Origin: Algoriphagus aestuarii
GTDB taxonomy: Bacteria > Bacteroidota > Bacteroidia > Cytophagales > Cyclobacteriaceae
Length of the DNA: 64,000 bases
NCBI GenBank assembly: GCA_017051695.1
Contig: JAFIDK010000004.1
Span: 124,001 to 188,000 of the forward strand
Direction of reading: 5' to 3'
Notes under the pieces: model-generated
What the model was told of the DNA's origin: nothing
What the model saw: only the letters and a program-made list of their open reading frames with translations
Database searches by the model: none
Part shown: piece by piece, positions 42,287 through 50,893 of the stretch
How the letters are laid out: each line of letters opens with the position of its first letter
How positions within the stretch are numbered: position 1 is the stretch's first letter
Translations under genes and position numbers: made by a program

Positions 42287-43015
42287 ATGTTTAAAAGAGT
42301 AAAAAATTGGTCTGCTAAAAATTTGAAATCCTTAGTTGCCTTGGCATTGATCGGAGCTACCATTGGTTTGACAAGTTGTTTTAATGACGATGATCTCAAC
42401 CAAATGCCTCAAGGAGCTTATGTTTTGATTTATCAGGGATCGCCTGACGCGCCATTGATGGATGTATACGCCAATCAAAACAAGGTTAACGATTTTCCAT
42501 TGGATTACAGCGAGGGTATCAGCTACAGCCCATTTTACACAGGCGACCGATTGTTTAAATTCACCTCTACCAATTCACTTAGTTCTTTGTTAGAGAAGAA
42601 TTTCACCTTAAAAATCGACAGCGTTTATTCCTTGTTCGTAGTCAATAAAGTGGCTCAATTGGATGCTGTGATTGTTCAGGATAATTGGGAAGACCCAACT
42701 GCAGATGAGGCACAATTGAGACTTGTGAATTTATCTCCAGATGCTGGAAATGTTGAATTGGAAATTTCCGAAATGGAAAATTCCTTGGTGGACAACCTGG
42801 AATTTGGAAAAGCAAGTGAATTCGAGGCTGTATCTCCGAAAGTTTATACGCTTACGGTAAAATCTAAAAGCTCTGGCGAAACCCTTGTGACTGCAAGCAA
42901 TATCGAATTGTTGGGAAATCGCGTTTATACACTAATTCTAAGAGGTCTTGAAGAAAGCAATTCTCAGGATGACAAACTTGATCTTCAGCTGATTACCAAC
43001 TACATTAATTATTAA
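42287..43015 (+). CDS. DUF4397 lipoprotein
   Basis: A 242-residue lipoprotein (Cys in ATIGLTSCFNDDD). ATG 42287 is chosen because it directly begins the signal peptide, and ATG 42266 would add seven residues. The mature part carries the DUF4397 pattern, with AYVLIYQGSPDAPLMDVYAN near the start, the hallmark SPDAP(x)VDV-like repeat, and a second occurrence in AQLRLVNLSPDAGNVELEI. DUF4397 proteins are exported and bind or display ligands at the cell surface. Function is unknown. It is monocistronic and closed by a terminator. Confidence 0.85.
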   Translation: MFKRVKNWSAKNLKSLVALALIGATIGLTSCFNDDDLNQMPQGAYVLIYQGSPDAPLMDVYANQNKVNDFPLDYSEGISYSPFYTGDRLFKFTSTNSLSSLLEKNFTLKIDSVYSLFVVNKVAQLDAVIVQDNWEDPTADEAQLRLVNLSPDAGNVELEISEMENSLVDNLEFGKASEFEAVSPKVYTLTVKSKSSGETLVTASNIELLGNRVYTLILRGLEESNSQDDKLDLQLITNYINY

Positions 43016-43040
43016 TACGTAGTCGAGATTTCAATAAAAC

Positions 43041-43076
43041 ATCCCGATTGGTTAATGATCAATCGGGATTTTTTTA
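43041..43076. terminator. Terminator between the DUF4397 gene and the VOC gene
   Basis: A perfect 10-bp stem ATCCCGATTG/CAATCGGGAT (43041-43050 with 43060-43069), nine-base loop, and T run. It lies between convergent genes, and the T run ends at the VOC gene stop. Confidence 0.85.
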
Positions 43077-43454
43077 TCCAATATCCTGAACCACCGATAA
43101 TATATTGCCTGCCGGGTCCTTAAACCATGCAACCAAGGGGCCGGCACCGCGACAGATTCCTTTTTCGTCCGTTTTGATCGGTTCTACATATTGTTCAAAA
43201 ACCACTCCTTTTGATCTCAATTCGTCAACTGCTTTTTCAACATCATCCACTGGGAAATTTAAAACAGTATAGGTAGCTGGCTCGTGATTGGTTTTGGGAT
43301 AAATCATGATCTGACTACCGCCGGAAATTTTGAGAGAGAGGATACCTAGAGGCAATTTCACCACCTCCATGCCCAACACTTCTGAATAAAAAATCCTAGC
43401 ATTATGGAGGTTATCTACAGAGAATCCTCCGAAGGCTTTTGTATTTGTAAACAT
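43074..43454 (-). CDS. VOC (glyoxalase/bleomycin-resistance) superfamily protein
   Basis: A 126-residue protein of one vicinal-oxygen-chelate domain. The pattern is typical of the single-domain glyoxalase-like group: [51 protein letters not shown], and [14 protein letters not shown] at the end. An acidic metal ligand near the C terminus is seen only as the DPAGN turn. It probably binds a metal and acts on a small molecule, but the substrate is not inferable. It is monocistronic, with the shared terminator beyond its stop. Confidence 0.88.
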   Translation of the reverse strand: MFTNTKAFGGFSVDNLHNARIFYSEVLGMEVVKLPLGILSLKISGGSQIMIYPKTNHEPATYTVLNFPVDDVEKAVDELRSKGVVFEQYVEPIKTDEKGICRGAGPLVAWFKDPAGNILSVVQDIG

Positions 43455-43540
43455 GGTCTGATAGGTTTGGAAAACTGAATAAAACTGATTTAAAAATTAT
43501 TAGCAATTTTCTGCTCCTAAATTTGGAAGCCTCAATAAAA

Positions 43541-43570
43541 AAGCCTGCACAAAGGGTTTTGTGCAGGCTT
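43541..43570 (-). terminator. Terminator of the sigma factor/barrel operon
   Basis: A 13-bp perfect stem AAGCCTGCACAAA/TTTGTGCAGGCTT (43541-43553 with 43558-43570), loop GGGT, followed on the minus strand by a T run. It lies 30 bases beyond the stop of the 488-residue gene. Confidence 0.85.
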
Positions 43571-43599
43571 GAAAACTTTCAGAGATTTAACCTTGTGGC

Positions 43600-45066
43600 T
43601 TAATTTTCATCCGTGCCACCGAAGTTTAACTTTAAACTTGCGCCAAACATCCCAAAATTATTTCCGAAACCTGAAATAGATCTCAATTGATGATTGTAAA
43701 AAGGCATCACCATGTAATTCAATTTTTTGGTTTCCAACAATCTGATATTCAGGCCCAGATTTACCGTAGCAAAGGGATAGAACTTAGAATCCGGATTGGT
43801 AAGTTCTCTGGATTGTGTCACTGCTTTGTTTTGTATGGCAAATGAGCTTGAGTTACTAAGTGCATCAAACGAATTATTGACAGCAACCTGCTCATTAATC
43901 GTTGTGGACTGTTCTCCATTTTGATTGATTGCATATAAATTGGAGAATCCTGCCTGAATGGAAATAGATTGATTTCGGGTTAACGGATATTTTATATAAA
44001 TCGGCATTTCCACCTGAACCTGTTGAATGTCCTGCTTTTCTATTTGAGATGTACGATATCCTGCAACTGTCACTGGCATTTGAGTCTCATTTTGTTGATT
44101 CATATAATTCAGACCAAAACCAGAACCCACAGTTAATTTTCCAGGCAAATCTATATCCAACAACATCCCCACTCCAATGCTGGAAGCCATCGTATTCATA
44201 TCATTTTGCTCCACCGAACCAAAGCCTGGAGAAACTCCCATTCCGAAAACCACTTTAGTCTGATCTTTTGGAATTTCCGGAAAATCTTTTTCCTCTACCA
44301 AAGCTGTTAAATTCTCTACTTTTTTAGGCTCAGCTATTGTGATAGAGGCATTTGGATCTTTTTTATCCGCGGAATTTTGGTCTAAAGAGGCAATGGTAGG
44401 ATTGGTAGTTCCCGTTTTCAGCGGTGGAACCTGTTCAGTTTTTGAAGTTTGAAGTTCCTCAGAACTTATATTCCCTATCTGACCGGAGTTTACTTTTCCA
44501 TTTCCCTCCTCCTTCTTGGTTTCAGCTTCCTCCACTTTGGCAATCAGAGGACTTTTTTTTGATTCCTTCAGAGTAGTGTTTAATTCAGGCTCTGCTTTTG
44601 AAGATTTTTCTACCTCTTTTTCTGCTAGCAGCTCATTTTTACGTATAGCCGGAGCTTCGGACTTATCCTTACTTTTTAAATTCGGATCTTGCTGAGGTGC
44701 AATTTTTTCAGGATTTACCTTTGTTGTTTCTTTAGCCATTTGGCCGTCATGCTCTGATATCAATTCTTTCTGACTGGAAATAGGTGTTTGTTCTTTTTCC
44801 GGGGAATCATGATCTGTAAGAAGTTCTGAAGTACCGGTTTCAAGAACAGCATCAGAATAATCCATCCTCATCACTTGGCTAATGCCAAAAAGCAATAGCA
44901 ATGATGCCGCTACTGCACCTGCCCAATAGGAAATTGCACGTCTTTTCTTGGCAATTCTTATTTTTTGAAATCCCTCCCATGCGCCTATATCGTAAGGCAA
45001 TTGTCCCTCCTCTTGGTATTTTTTAAGGGAAGAGGCGATCCATTTATCTGACTTATCTTCCTTCAT
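43600..45066 (-). CDS. Membrane-anchored protein with a C-terminal outer-membrane-barrel-like region, partner of the ECF sigma factor
   Basis: A 488-residue protein. The N-terminal 40 residues are soluble, with EEGQLPYDIGAWEGFQKIR resembling the sigma-binding head of Bacteroidota anti-sigma factors. A single helix follows (ISYWAGAVAASLLLLFGISQ, about 45-64). The middle, residues 70-265, is a low-complexity Lys/Glu/Ser/Pro linker. The last 215 residues look like an outer-membrane beta barrel: GMGVSPGFGSVEQNDM, GSGFGLNYMNQQ, IYIKYPLTRNQSISIQAGFS, FYPFATVNLGLNIRLLE and a terminal aromatic FGASLKLNFGG. The gene overlaps the ECF sigma factor gene by 14 bases, suggesting it acts as its anti-sigma partner. 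Confidence 0.75.
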   Translation of the reverse strand: MKEDKSDKWIASSLKKYQEEGQLPYDIGAWEGFQKIRIAKKRRAISYWAGAVAASLLLLFGISQVMRMDYSDAVLETGTSELLTDHDSPEKEQTPISSQKELISEHDGQMAKETTKVNPEKIAPQQDPNLKSKDKSEAPAIRKNELLAEKEVEKSSKAEPELNTTLKESKKSPLIAKVEEAETKKEEGNGKVNSGQIGNISSEELQTSKTEQVPPLKTGTTNPTIASLDQNSADKKDPNASITIAEPKKVENLTALVEEKDFPEIPKDQTKVVFGMGVSPGFGSVEQNDMNTMASSIGVGMLLDIDLPGKLTVGSGFGLNYMNQQNETQMPVTVAGYRTSQIEKQDIQQVQVEMPIYIKYPLTRNQSISIQAGFSNLYAINQNGEQSTTINEQVAVNNSFDALSNSSSFAIQNKAVTQSRELTNPDSKFYPFATVNLGLNIRLLETKKLNYMVMPFYNHQLRSISGFGNNFGMFGASLKLNFGGTDEN

Positions 45067-45601
45067 ATTCTTTTAAATGTGTGTGCACCAACTGACGGAG
45101 TTTTACTTTCGCACGGGTGAGATAAACTCTCGACGAACCTTCCGTAATTCCCATTCGATCAGAAATCTCTTTATGACTGTAGCCTTCAATTTCGTACAGG
45201 TTAAAGACCAATTTCTGATCATCAGGTAATTGGTTAATCAATTTGATAATATCCTCAAAGCCCAAACTTGAAAGTGCGTTTACTTCTACTTCATTTGGGA
45301 CATCTATTTCCAGATCTGAATGATTCTGGTACTTTTTGTTTTTTCGGTAATAATCTATTGCTGTATTGACAGTAATTCTCCTCAGCCAGGCTTTGACCGT
45401 TTGGAAACTCTCTACTTTCTTGATGGAAGCAAAAAATTTAAGAAAGACATCGTTGGTGATTTCCAAAGCCAAATCCCTTTCTTTTGAGTAGGACAGACTG
45501 ATCCCCATGACGTAGCCATAGTATTTTTTATAGAATACCTCTTCATGTTTGGCCGATCTACGTTTGCAACCGTCGATCAGCTCCTCTTCCGTATAGCTCA
45601 A
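45053..45601 (-). CDS. ECF-type RNA polymerase sigma factor
   Basis: A 182-residue sigma-70-like factor. Region 2 has YKKYYGYVMGISLSYSKERDLALEI and VFLKFFASIKKVESFQTVKAW (shown in parts), ending with the WLRRITVNTAIDYYRKN recognition segment. Region 4 has INQLPDDQKLVFNLYEIEGY and KEISDRMGITEGSSRVYLTRAKVKLR, the helix-turn-helix (in parts). It controls transcription in response to a signal passed by the downstream membrane protein, which overlaps it by 14 bases. A palindrome CAGCCAAATTTGGCTG at 45623-45638, 22 bases upstream, could be involved in its regulation. Confidence 0.92.
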   Translation of the reverse strand: MSYTEEELIDGCKRRSAKHEEVFYKKYYGYVMGISLSYSKERDLALEITNDVFLKFFASIKKVESFQTVKAWLRRITVNTAIDYYRKNKKYQNHSDLEIDVPNEVEVNALSSLGFEDIIKLINQLPDDQKLVFNLYEIEGYSHKEISDRMGITEGSSRVYLTRAKVKLRQLVHTHLKEYEGR

Positions 45602-45678
45602 TTCAATACGTTATTACTTTGACAGCCAAATTTGGCTGATTTTAATCTATTTGGCTAAACAGTAGCAAGATGATTTCC
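45602..45678. other. Control region of the sigma factor operon with a perfect palindrome
   Basis: It contains the 16-bp palindrome CAGCCAAATTTGGCTG (45623-45638) and another half-site ATTTGGCT (45649-45656) repeated 19 bases away. The half-site ATTTGGCT of the palindrome (45630-45637) has the same orientation. No perfect TAnnTTTG box could be placed on the minus strand. Confidence 0.4.
45623..45638. promoter_or_regulatory. Perfect palindrome upstream of the ECF sigma factor gene
   Basis: CAGCCAAATTTGGCTG is a 16-base perfect palindrome, 22-37 bases upstream of the sigma factor start codon. A third half-site ATTTGGCT is 19 bases away from the same-orientation half. It may be an operator. A role as a stem cannot be excluded. 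Confidence 0.45.
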
Positions 45679-45864
45679 CTAATCTATCACTGTTTTTGCT
45701 TGGTCTTGAAACTTACTGAAATGCTTTATCTCAGGATTTTCTACCAGGGTTATTTCATGTTTATCGATTTGTCGATTTTCTTTTTCAGATTTTATAGCAC
45801 TTTTTTCTCCTGGCGTAAAGCCAAAAAAGAAAAGTACCAATATCAATCTTAGAAAGAATTTCAT
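45679..45864 (-). CDS. Possible small exported protein (61 aa)
   Basis: A 61-residue frame starting with a credible signal peptide (MKFFLRLILVLFFFGFTPG) followed by a charged 40-residue tail. It lies between the end of the BatA-containing operon and the ECF operon, on the same strand as both, with gaps of about 60 and 77 bases. A 9-bp inverted repeat (45861-45869 with 45890-45898) covers its start codon and could act as a 5' hairpin or as a weak terminator of the upstream operon. A plus-strand frame of similar length overlaps it, so the call is uncertain. Confidence 0.4.
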   Translation of the reverse strand: MKFFLRLILVLFFFGFTPGEKSAIKSEKENRQIDKHEITLVENPEIKHFSKFQDQAKTVID

Positions 45865-45924
45865 GATGGTTTTTCAGCCTGAACGAAGCCCATCATGATT
45901 ATGCTACAGGGGGAATAAAAAAAA

Positions 45925-47565
45925 TCAATAATCCAGTCTAGGCTCAACCCAAAGTAATCCGCAAATCACTAGAAATAATGCCAGCCAAACCCAATCAGAA
46001 ACGCGATTCTTATCTGAATTGGAATTTTCAACAGGAGTACCATTTGTGTTGACACTTAAAAAATCAGCCACATTTTTTACAAATCTGATGGGATTCAACT
46101 CTTCAGCTCCGTAAAGATAAATTTCTAATGAGTCTGCTAGATTTGTCCATCCTGAGTCAACTGTAGTAAATTTAGATTCCTTTGAAAATGGATTGATCAG
46201 ATCCTGCTGAAAGTAAACAGTATCATCGGCTATCCTGGTAAATTCACTGTCTTTTGCTGTTCCATTATAAACTATTCTCCCAATCTGATCTGAAAACAAG
46301 GGAGCATCATAACTCAAGTTACTCAATTGATTAGGAATGGCTTCTCCCAGAATCTCATCCCAAACCCTGGCGTAAGTCGCAGTATCTCCACTTAGATAAA
46401 CCGGAAAAGTCTGACTGATCAAACTCATACCCACTTTCATAAGGCCCACATTCTGAAAGGCTACAGAATTCTCCAAAAGCAGCTGTTGTCCATTTTTTTC
46501 CTTGAAAACAAAGGGCAAAGCTTCAATTCCAGATTCTAATTCTCTCCATTCCTCAGAACCCGATCTTTGGATTTCAAAATCCGTATCAAAAATCTCATTC
46601 AACTCTCTGACATCCGATTCTGGATTTCCAGAATTAATCACTAATACTCCAGCGGTTCCATTTTCAAGTTCAGCCCGTACATTTCGGTTTTTGAGCTGAT
46701 TAAGGTCACCAATAAATACATTTAGTGAATCTAAATCCTCTTTTCCGGACTGAATCTGACTGGCTCTAGAAACCTGGATTTTCTCATCGACTTTTTCTCC
46801 TTTTTCTTTCAGATATCTGCTAAGATTTCTTTGCTCAGGATTCGGAAATGAGAATCTCAGTTGAAAAGACTTTGGGATGAAAGGAGTCGCAAAAAAACGT
46901 ATATCTGCTATCAGGGAATCGTTTAAAAACAATCCCATTTCGTTCCTACCTGTCACCTGAACAGGAAATTTTAGCGTGAACATCCTGTGATTTGCGTCAA
47001 TTGAATCAAATACAATCACCTGATCCTGTATTTTCAATTCGAGATAAGAAGCCTCTCTTCCGGAAACTGATCCTGTCACATGCTGAACTTCACCGTTTCT
47101 TACTATCCCTTTCCAATGAAGAAATTGCGGATTTAGACTTGGTTCACCTTTGATGAGATGAACATCCTTCCCTGATAGCTTATTCAATTCGAGTTCAGAA
47201 TATCGCTGGCCTATCAAATAAACAGGATTGCCTTTTCCTTGAAAATTCTCTATTGCAAAAGCCTTCTTGCTACCCAGACTATCTCTCAAAAACTTGATTC
47301 GTGCTGAAGTGACATCCTTGGAATAGACCAACACAGGGTCTGATCCCAAATCACTTTCCCAAGTTGGCTGCAAAAGAAAGACTGTAATGAAAACTGTGAA
47401 AAGAATATTTAAAATAGATCGGATCCATTTTCTCGAGGATTTTACAGCAGACCTAGTGAGCATAAATAGTTGTAAGCCCAATATCACAAGGATCATCAAC
47501 AGAAAAACAAGCAACCAAATTTTGGGTAGAAAAGGGTTTAATTCCATCATTTGATATTTTTCCAA
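45925..47565 (-). CDS. Membrane protein of the MoxR/BatA-type operon, function unknown
   Basis: A 546-residue protein with two N-terminal membrane helices (IWLLVFLLMILVILGLQLFM and WIRSILNILFTVFITVFLL), a long periplasmic or cytoplasmic beta-rich middle and a C-terminal helix (WVWLALFLVICGLLW). Three helices place both ends near the inner membrane. This arrangement resembles BatA-like proteins with N-terminal double helix (aerotolerance cluster), but the gatase-like or vWA features are not obvious. A middle segment GNPVYLIGQRYSELELNKLS (short) has no known match. It is the last gene of the eight-gene minus operon and overlaps the start of its coding neighbour by 19 bases. Confidence 0.78.
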   Translation of the reverse strand: MEKYQMMELNPFLPKIWLLVFLLMILVILGLQLFMLTRSAVKSSRKWIRSILNILFTVFITVFLLQPTWESDLGSDPVLVYSKDVTSARIKFLRDSLGSKKAFAIENFQGKGNPVYLIGQRYSELELNKLSGKDVHLIKGEPSLNPQFLHWKGIVRNGEVQHVTGSVSGREASYLELKIQDQVIVFDSIDANHRMFTLKFPVQVTGRNEMGLFLNDSLIADIRFFATPFIPKSFQLRFSFPNPEQRNLSRYLKEKGEKVDEKIQVSRASQIQSGKEDLDSLNVFIGDLNQLKNRNVRAELENGTAGVLVINSGNPESDVRELNEIFDTDFEIQRSGSEEWRELESGIEALPFVFKEKNGQQLLLENSVAFQNVGLMKVGMSLISQTFPVYLSGDTATYARVWDEILGEAIPNQLSNLSYDAPLFSDQIGRIVYNGTAKDSEFTRIADDTVYFQQDLINPFSKESKFTTVDSGWTNLADSLEIYLYGAEELNPIRFVKNVADFLSVNTNGTPVENSNSDKNRVSDWVWLALFLVICGLLWVEPRLDY

Positions 47566-49736
47566 AATGCTTTTTCAAGCTCTTTTTCCTGTAGATAAGA
47601 AGCTGCCAATTTTGATCCTGAGTTTGCCACCGGATACAGCGCTTTTACCAATTCAGCTCTTGACTCTTTGCTTAATTCTCCTGCCGTCAATTGCTGCAAA
47701 GCCAATAGGACCGACCAATCTTCCAAGCCAGAGTATTGCATTCTGGCAGTCCAAAGTTTACCAAGCTCAGAAATGGCAGCTTGATCAACTGAGCTAAATT
47801 CATTTCTCGAAACCAATCCCAAAACCCTTGAAGCCAAAGGTCTGATTCGCTCTTCCAAAATAATTTGTTCCTTTTGAATCAATTTCTCAATATCATCAAG
47901 TTCTCCACTCAGTCGCTTCTCTGCTTCTTTGATCGGAGGTGGATCAAATCCCGTTCTTTTTACATACACTCTCGATTTTTGCTGGACGGATTTTAAGTAT
48001 TCCAAGGCTTTCTTTTCAAAAGGAAGCGCTGTTTCAGGCTCATATAACCGGAGATACAACTCGGATTCCCACATTTGCTCCAGTGCCATTTTCAAAGCAC
48101 TTTTTGTAGACTCTTCGTAATAAGTATTGACTTCCTCTGATTCATGGTTATGCATAAATGCGCTCAGCAGATTTCCTAATCCGGACTCATCTTCATTTTT
48201 ATATTCCACTTCAGACCCTGATTCTTCACCATGACCTTCATGTTGCTCGATAGGCGGACCAACGGGCTCGTGCTCCTCTTCTTCATCATGTGCGTGCCGA
48301 TAACCAGCTAAAATATCTCCATCATCCGCCTCCATACTTCCACCGCCCGCCGAATTTTCAAACTCCTCACCCAAATATTGCCCATAGCGCAAGCGGAGCA
48401 GTTTCTGATCATATCCAATGTTGTTGGAGGTTTCATTAAAGGTATGTTCCTCCATCGTTTTTCTCTGCGAAATCAGCTTTTCCGTGTCAATAATAATTTG
48501 CCTTTGACTTCTAAAATATTCCGGCAATACACTGATTGCCATTCCAGCCATTTCAGCTTCTCCTATGCCTGTTGAATCCACGTATTTGATGAAATAGGTG
48601 TCTGATCTGGAAAAGTTAGCTTCAGGTCTTTTATTGTCTTTTGCCGCCCAATAATAATACAGTTCATCCCCCTGTTTGAATTCCAAATCTTCAAAATCCA
48701 AAACTGTTTTAACGGAGGAAGATTTGAAATTGCGTTCGTTTATTTCAATCCTGTTTTCCCGGAATTTCACATTCTCTCCTGAACCTCTGGCCAATGTTGC
48801 GACCAAGTACACTTCACCTACTTTAAAATCATCTGAAACCCTCGCTTCTATGCCCATCTTCTGAGGGTCTTTTTGAAAATGAAATTTGTACACGTCCTTT
48901 TCTGTAGGCTGAATCAAAGGAGCCTGGTCCTCGGTCACTTCAAGTGTATAATAGGATGTTTCAAACACTTTATGTTCCCCTTCAAAGGCTCTTATTGCAT
49001 AAATACCTGAGCCTACTGCTTCTTCCTGAAGAAAATATTGGTTGGATTTTTTCTCAAAAATCAGCTCTTCACCCTGCGAATTGACCAGCATTACTGTCAG
49101 ATCATCAGTTCCTGAGAAAGTTGTTTCCCAGCGGATTTTAGATCCTTTAATAGCCTTAATCTCCATGGTGTTTTGATCTATCCCAGGCAACTCCGTGTAT
49201 GCAGGAGGCACAATCCTGACAGATAAATCTGAGAGTTCAATAGGCACCTGTTCCTCAGTCACAGAAATCGTGTTTTTCAATTCCTCATTTGGAGAAAGTA
49301 GATCTGAGCCAGAAGTGAAATCAATAAAACTCAAAGCAAATACCGCGATAGATATTAAAAAGAAATAAAAAGCCACTTGAAGATTTTCTTTGAAAATCGA
49401 GGGTTTCTCTTCAGGTACCTGTAAGTTGATTCGCTCCCATTGAAGTGATTCCGCGAGGTTTCTCTCTTTTTTGTTTAAAAGCTCCAAACTGAATTCCAAT
49501 GAAGGAATCCGCTCATGAAGAATCTGAAGGGCAACAGTTTTTTGATTTTTGAAAAGTCCGAAAAAGTAAGAAGCGATGAAAAAGGAAATCCCTGCCACAG
49601 ATAAAGCCACCGCCAAGGAATCCTGAAATGAATAAAAGAGCAGACCTGAGCCTATAGCCACCAACAGGGATTTCAAAATTGAATTAATCCTAAGTTGGTT
49701 CTCAATATGTACGATATGTTGTTCGATTGGACTCAT
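47547..49736 (-). CDS. Large membrane protein (DUF4175-like) in the MoxR/BatA-type operon
   Basis: A 729-residue protein. The N terminus has two helices (SLLVAIGSGLLFYSFQDSLA and VALSVAGISFFIASYFFGLF), followed by a third near residue 125 (VAFYFFLISIAVFALSFI). The middle, about 160-370, is a set of Ig-like strands, such as IELSDLSVRIVPPAYTELPG and KAIKGSKIRWETTFSG. A later region of 430-520 is Glu/His/Gly-rich, and the C-terminal 150 residues are a coiled-coil-like helical bundle (EESTKSALKMALEQMWESELYLRLYEPETALPFEKKALEYL, only partly quoted here as EQMWESELYLRLYEPE). The pattern recalls DUF4175 proteins, which occur beside MoxR, DUF58 and BatA genes. It overlaps the next gene by 4 and the previous by 19 bases. 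Confidence 0.78.
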   Translation of the reverse strand: MSPIEQHIVHIENQLRINSILKSLLVAIGSGLLFYSFQDSLAVALSVAGISFFIASYFFGLFKNQKTVALQILHERIPSLEFSLELLNKKERNLAESLQWERINLQVPEEKPSIFKENLQVAFYFFLISIAVFALSFIDFTSGSDLLSPNEELKNTISVTEEQVPIELSDLSVRIVPPAYTELPGIDQNTMEIKAIKGSKIRWETTFSGTDDLTVMLVNSQGEELIFEKKSNQYFLQEEAVGSGIYAIRAFEGEHKVFETSYYTLEVTEDQAPLIQPTEKDVYKFHFQKDPQKMGIEARVSDDFKVGEVYLVATLARGSGENVKFRENRIEINERNFKSSSVKTVLDFEDLEFKQGDELYYYWAAKDNKRPEANFSRSDTYFIKYVDSTGIGEAEMAGMAISVLPEYFRSQRQIIIDTEKLISQRKTMEEHTFNETSNNIGYDQKLLRLRYGQYLGEEFENSAGGGSMEADDGDILAGYRHAHDEEEEHEPVGPPIEQHEGHGEESGSEVEYKNEDESGLGNLLSAFMHNHESEEVNTYYEESTKSALKMALEQMWESELYLRLYEPETALPFEKKALEYLKSVQQKSRVYVKRTGFDPPPIKEAEKRLSGELDDIEKLIQKEQIILEERIRPLASRVLGLVSRNEFSSVDQAAISELGKLWTARMQYSGLEDWSVLLALQQLTAGELSKESRAELVKALYPVANSGSKLAASYLQEKELEKAFWKNIK

Positions 49737-50893
49737 ACCCCTCTTTGAAATGACATGTATCTCTCTGCACCGAATAGGAGAACAAATAAACCAACCAAAA
49801 GGATATCAAAGCCTGATTTTCTTTCACTCGTTTTTTCTCCTGAAACCAAAAAGCGGGACGCAACCTGATTTTCTGAAACTTTGGTATCCAAGGGATAAAC
49901 ACCAGCAAAACCAATCAATTTCCGCAACAAAAACTCAGGAAAATGACCAGATTGGAGCATTTCAGAACTCTCGAAATCGAGTTTTGAAGGAATGAAACTG
50001 ACATTCTTAGATTCTGGAAACCCTACAGTTTCAGTAAAAAAGTAAAGTTTACCGCTTTCGACTGTATCCAGTTTTCCCCGGTTAAAAATCACCTGAGCAT
50101 CCTCAGGACTTCCTTCTATAAAGTAAATTCCCATCACCTGGGAAATCGAATTGAATCCTGCTCTTACATTGTCCTTTTCTACCTTTTCCAAATTCCCCAA
50201 AGAAAAACCAACTTGCTTAAGAGATACATTTGGCTTTAAGGAAGCAGAATTAGGCTTAGAAACCAGCACGCCTTCCTCCCCTAGTTCCAAGATCTTAGCT
50301 GAATCTATCTCCACTTGTGTATTCTGGACATGGACTGAAACAGTCTTAGCAAGATGGATTTTAGGCTGTATAGGACTGATTAGCATACCCTGAGAAAGGT
50401 ACTTCCCTGAATTAGGCAGATAGAGATTCAGTTCAGAAATATTCCCTTCTAATTCATTTAATGCATTCTGGATCTCTGTGGAAGTAAACCAAGCTGCTTT
50501 TGGTTCTTCCGAAATTTCGGATAAACCACCTTCTAACCAAATCACTTGTTCTTCCCGCTCATTCGCCTGATCCAGTTCAAAACGGAATTCTTCAAATACC
50601 TGTCGATCCGGTGCCACTAGGTGCACTACTTTTTTACTTTCCGAAATATCCCATGACTTTATTACCCACTGGGAAAGGAGTAAGACAAATATCACTAAAA
50701 GGGCCATTCTCAGGCATAAAATGAGAATCTGATCCAGACGGATTGACTTGGAAGATTGATTTTCCTGTTCGGAAAGCCAAGCCATTGCCGCCCAGGCCAT
50801 GTTTTTCCCTTTTTTGCCATTCCAAAGATGAATCGCCAAAGGGATAGACAATCCTAAAAGTCCCCAAAGCAATATGGGCTGAAGAATCTCCAT
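49733..50893 (-). CDS. BatA-like protein with N-terminal double membrane helix
   Basis: A 386-residue protein beginning with MEILQPILLWGLLGLSIPLAIHLWNGKKG (shown as a motif), the BatA N-terminal signature (TIGR02226 type). The Leu-rich first helix is followed by KNMAWAAMAWLSEQENQSS, then ILILCLRMALLVIFVLLLSQW, a second helix. The rest is a predominantly beta extracytoplasmic domain without vWA MIDAS, and a final helix GFDILLVGLFVLLFGAERYM near the C terminus. The family belongs to the Bat aerotolerance cluster and to the MoxR-DUF58-BatA type modules, of unsettled biochemical role. The start codon abuts the DUF58 stop, so co-translation is expected. Confidence 0.85.
   Translation of the reverse strand: MEILQPILLWGLLGLSIPLAIHLWNGKKGKNMAWAAMAWLSEQENQSSKSIRLDQILILCLRMALLVIFVLLLSQWVIKSWDISESKKVVHLVAPDRQVFEEFRFELDQANEREEQVIWLEGGLSEISEEPKAAWFTSTEIQNALNELEGNISELNLYLPNSGKYLSQGMLISPIQPKIHLAKTVSVHVQNTQVEIDSAKILELGEEGVLVSKPNSASLKPNVSLKQVGFSLGNLEKVEKDNVRAGFNSISQVMGIYFIEGSPEDAQVIFNRGKLDTVESGKLYFFTETVGFPESKNVSFIPSKLDFESSEMLQSGHFPEFLLRKLIGFAGVYPLDTKVSENQVASRFLVSGEKTSERKSGFDILLVGLFVLLFGAERYMSFQRGV

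Noticed and set aside
45670-45852. 60-residue plus-strand hydrophobic frame
   Set aside because: It has no start or context support. The overlapping minus-strand frame has a better signal peptide and the orientation of the neighbouring operons.
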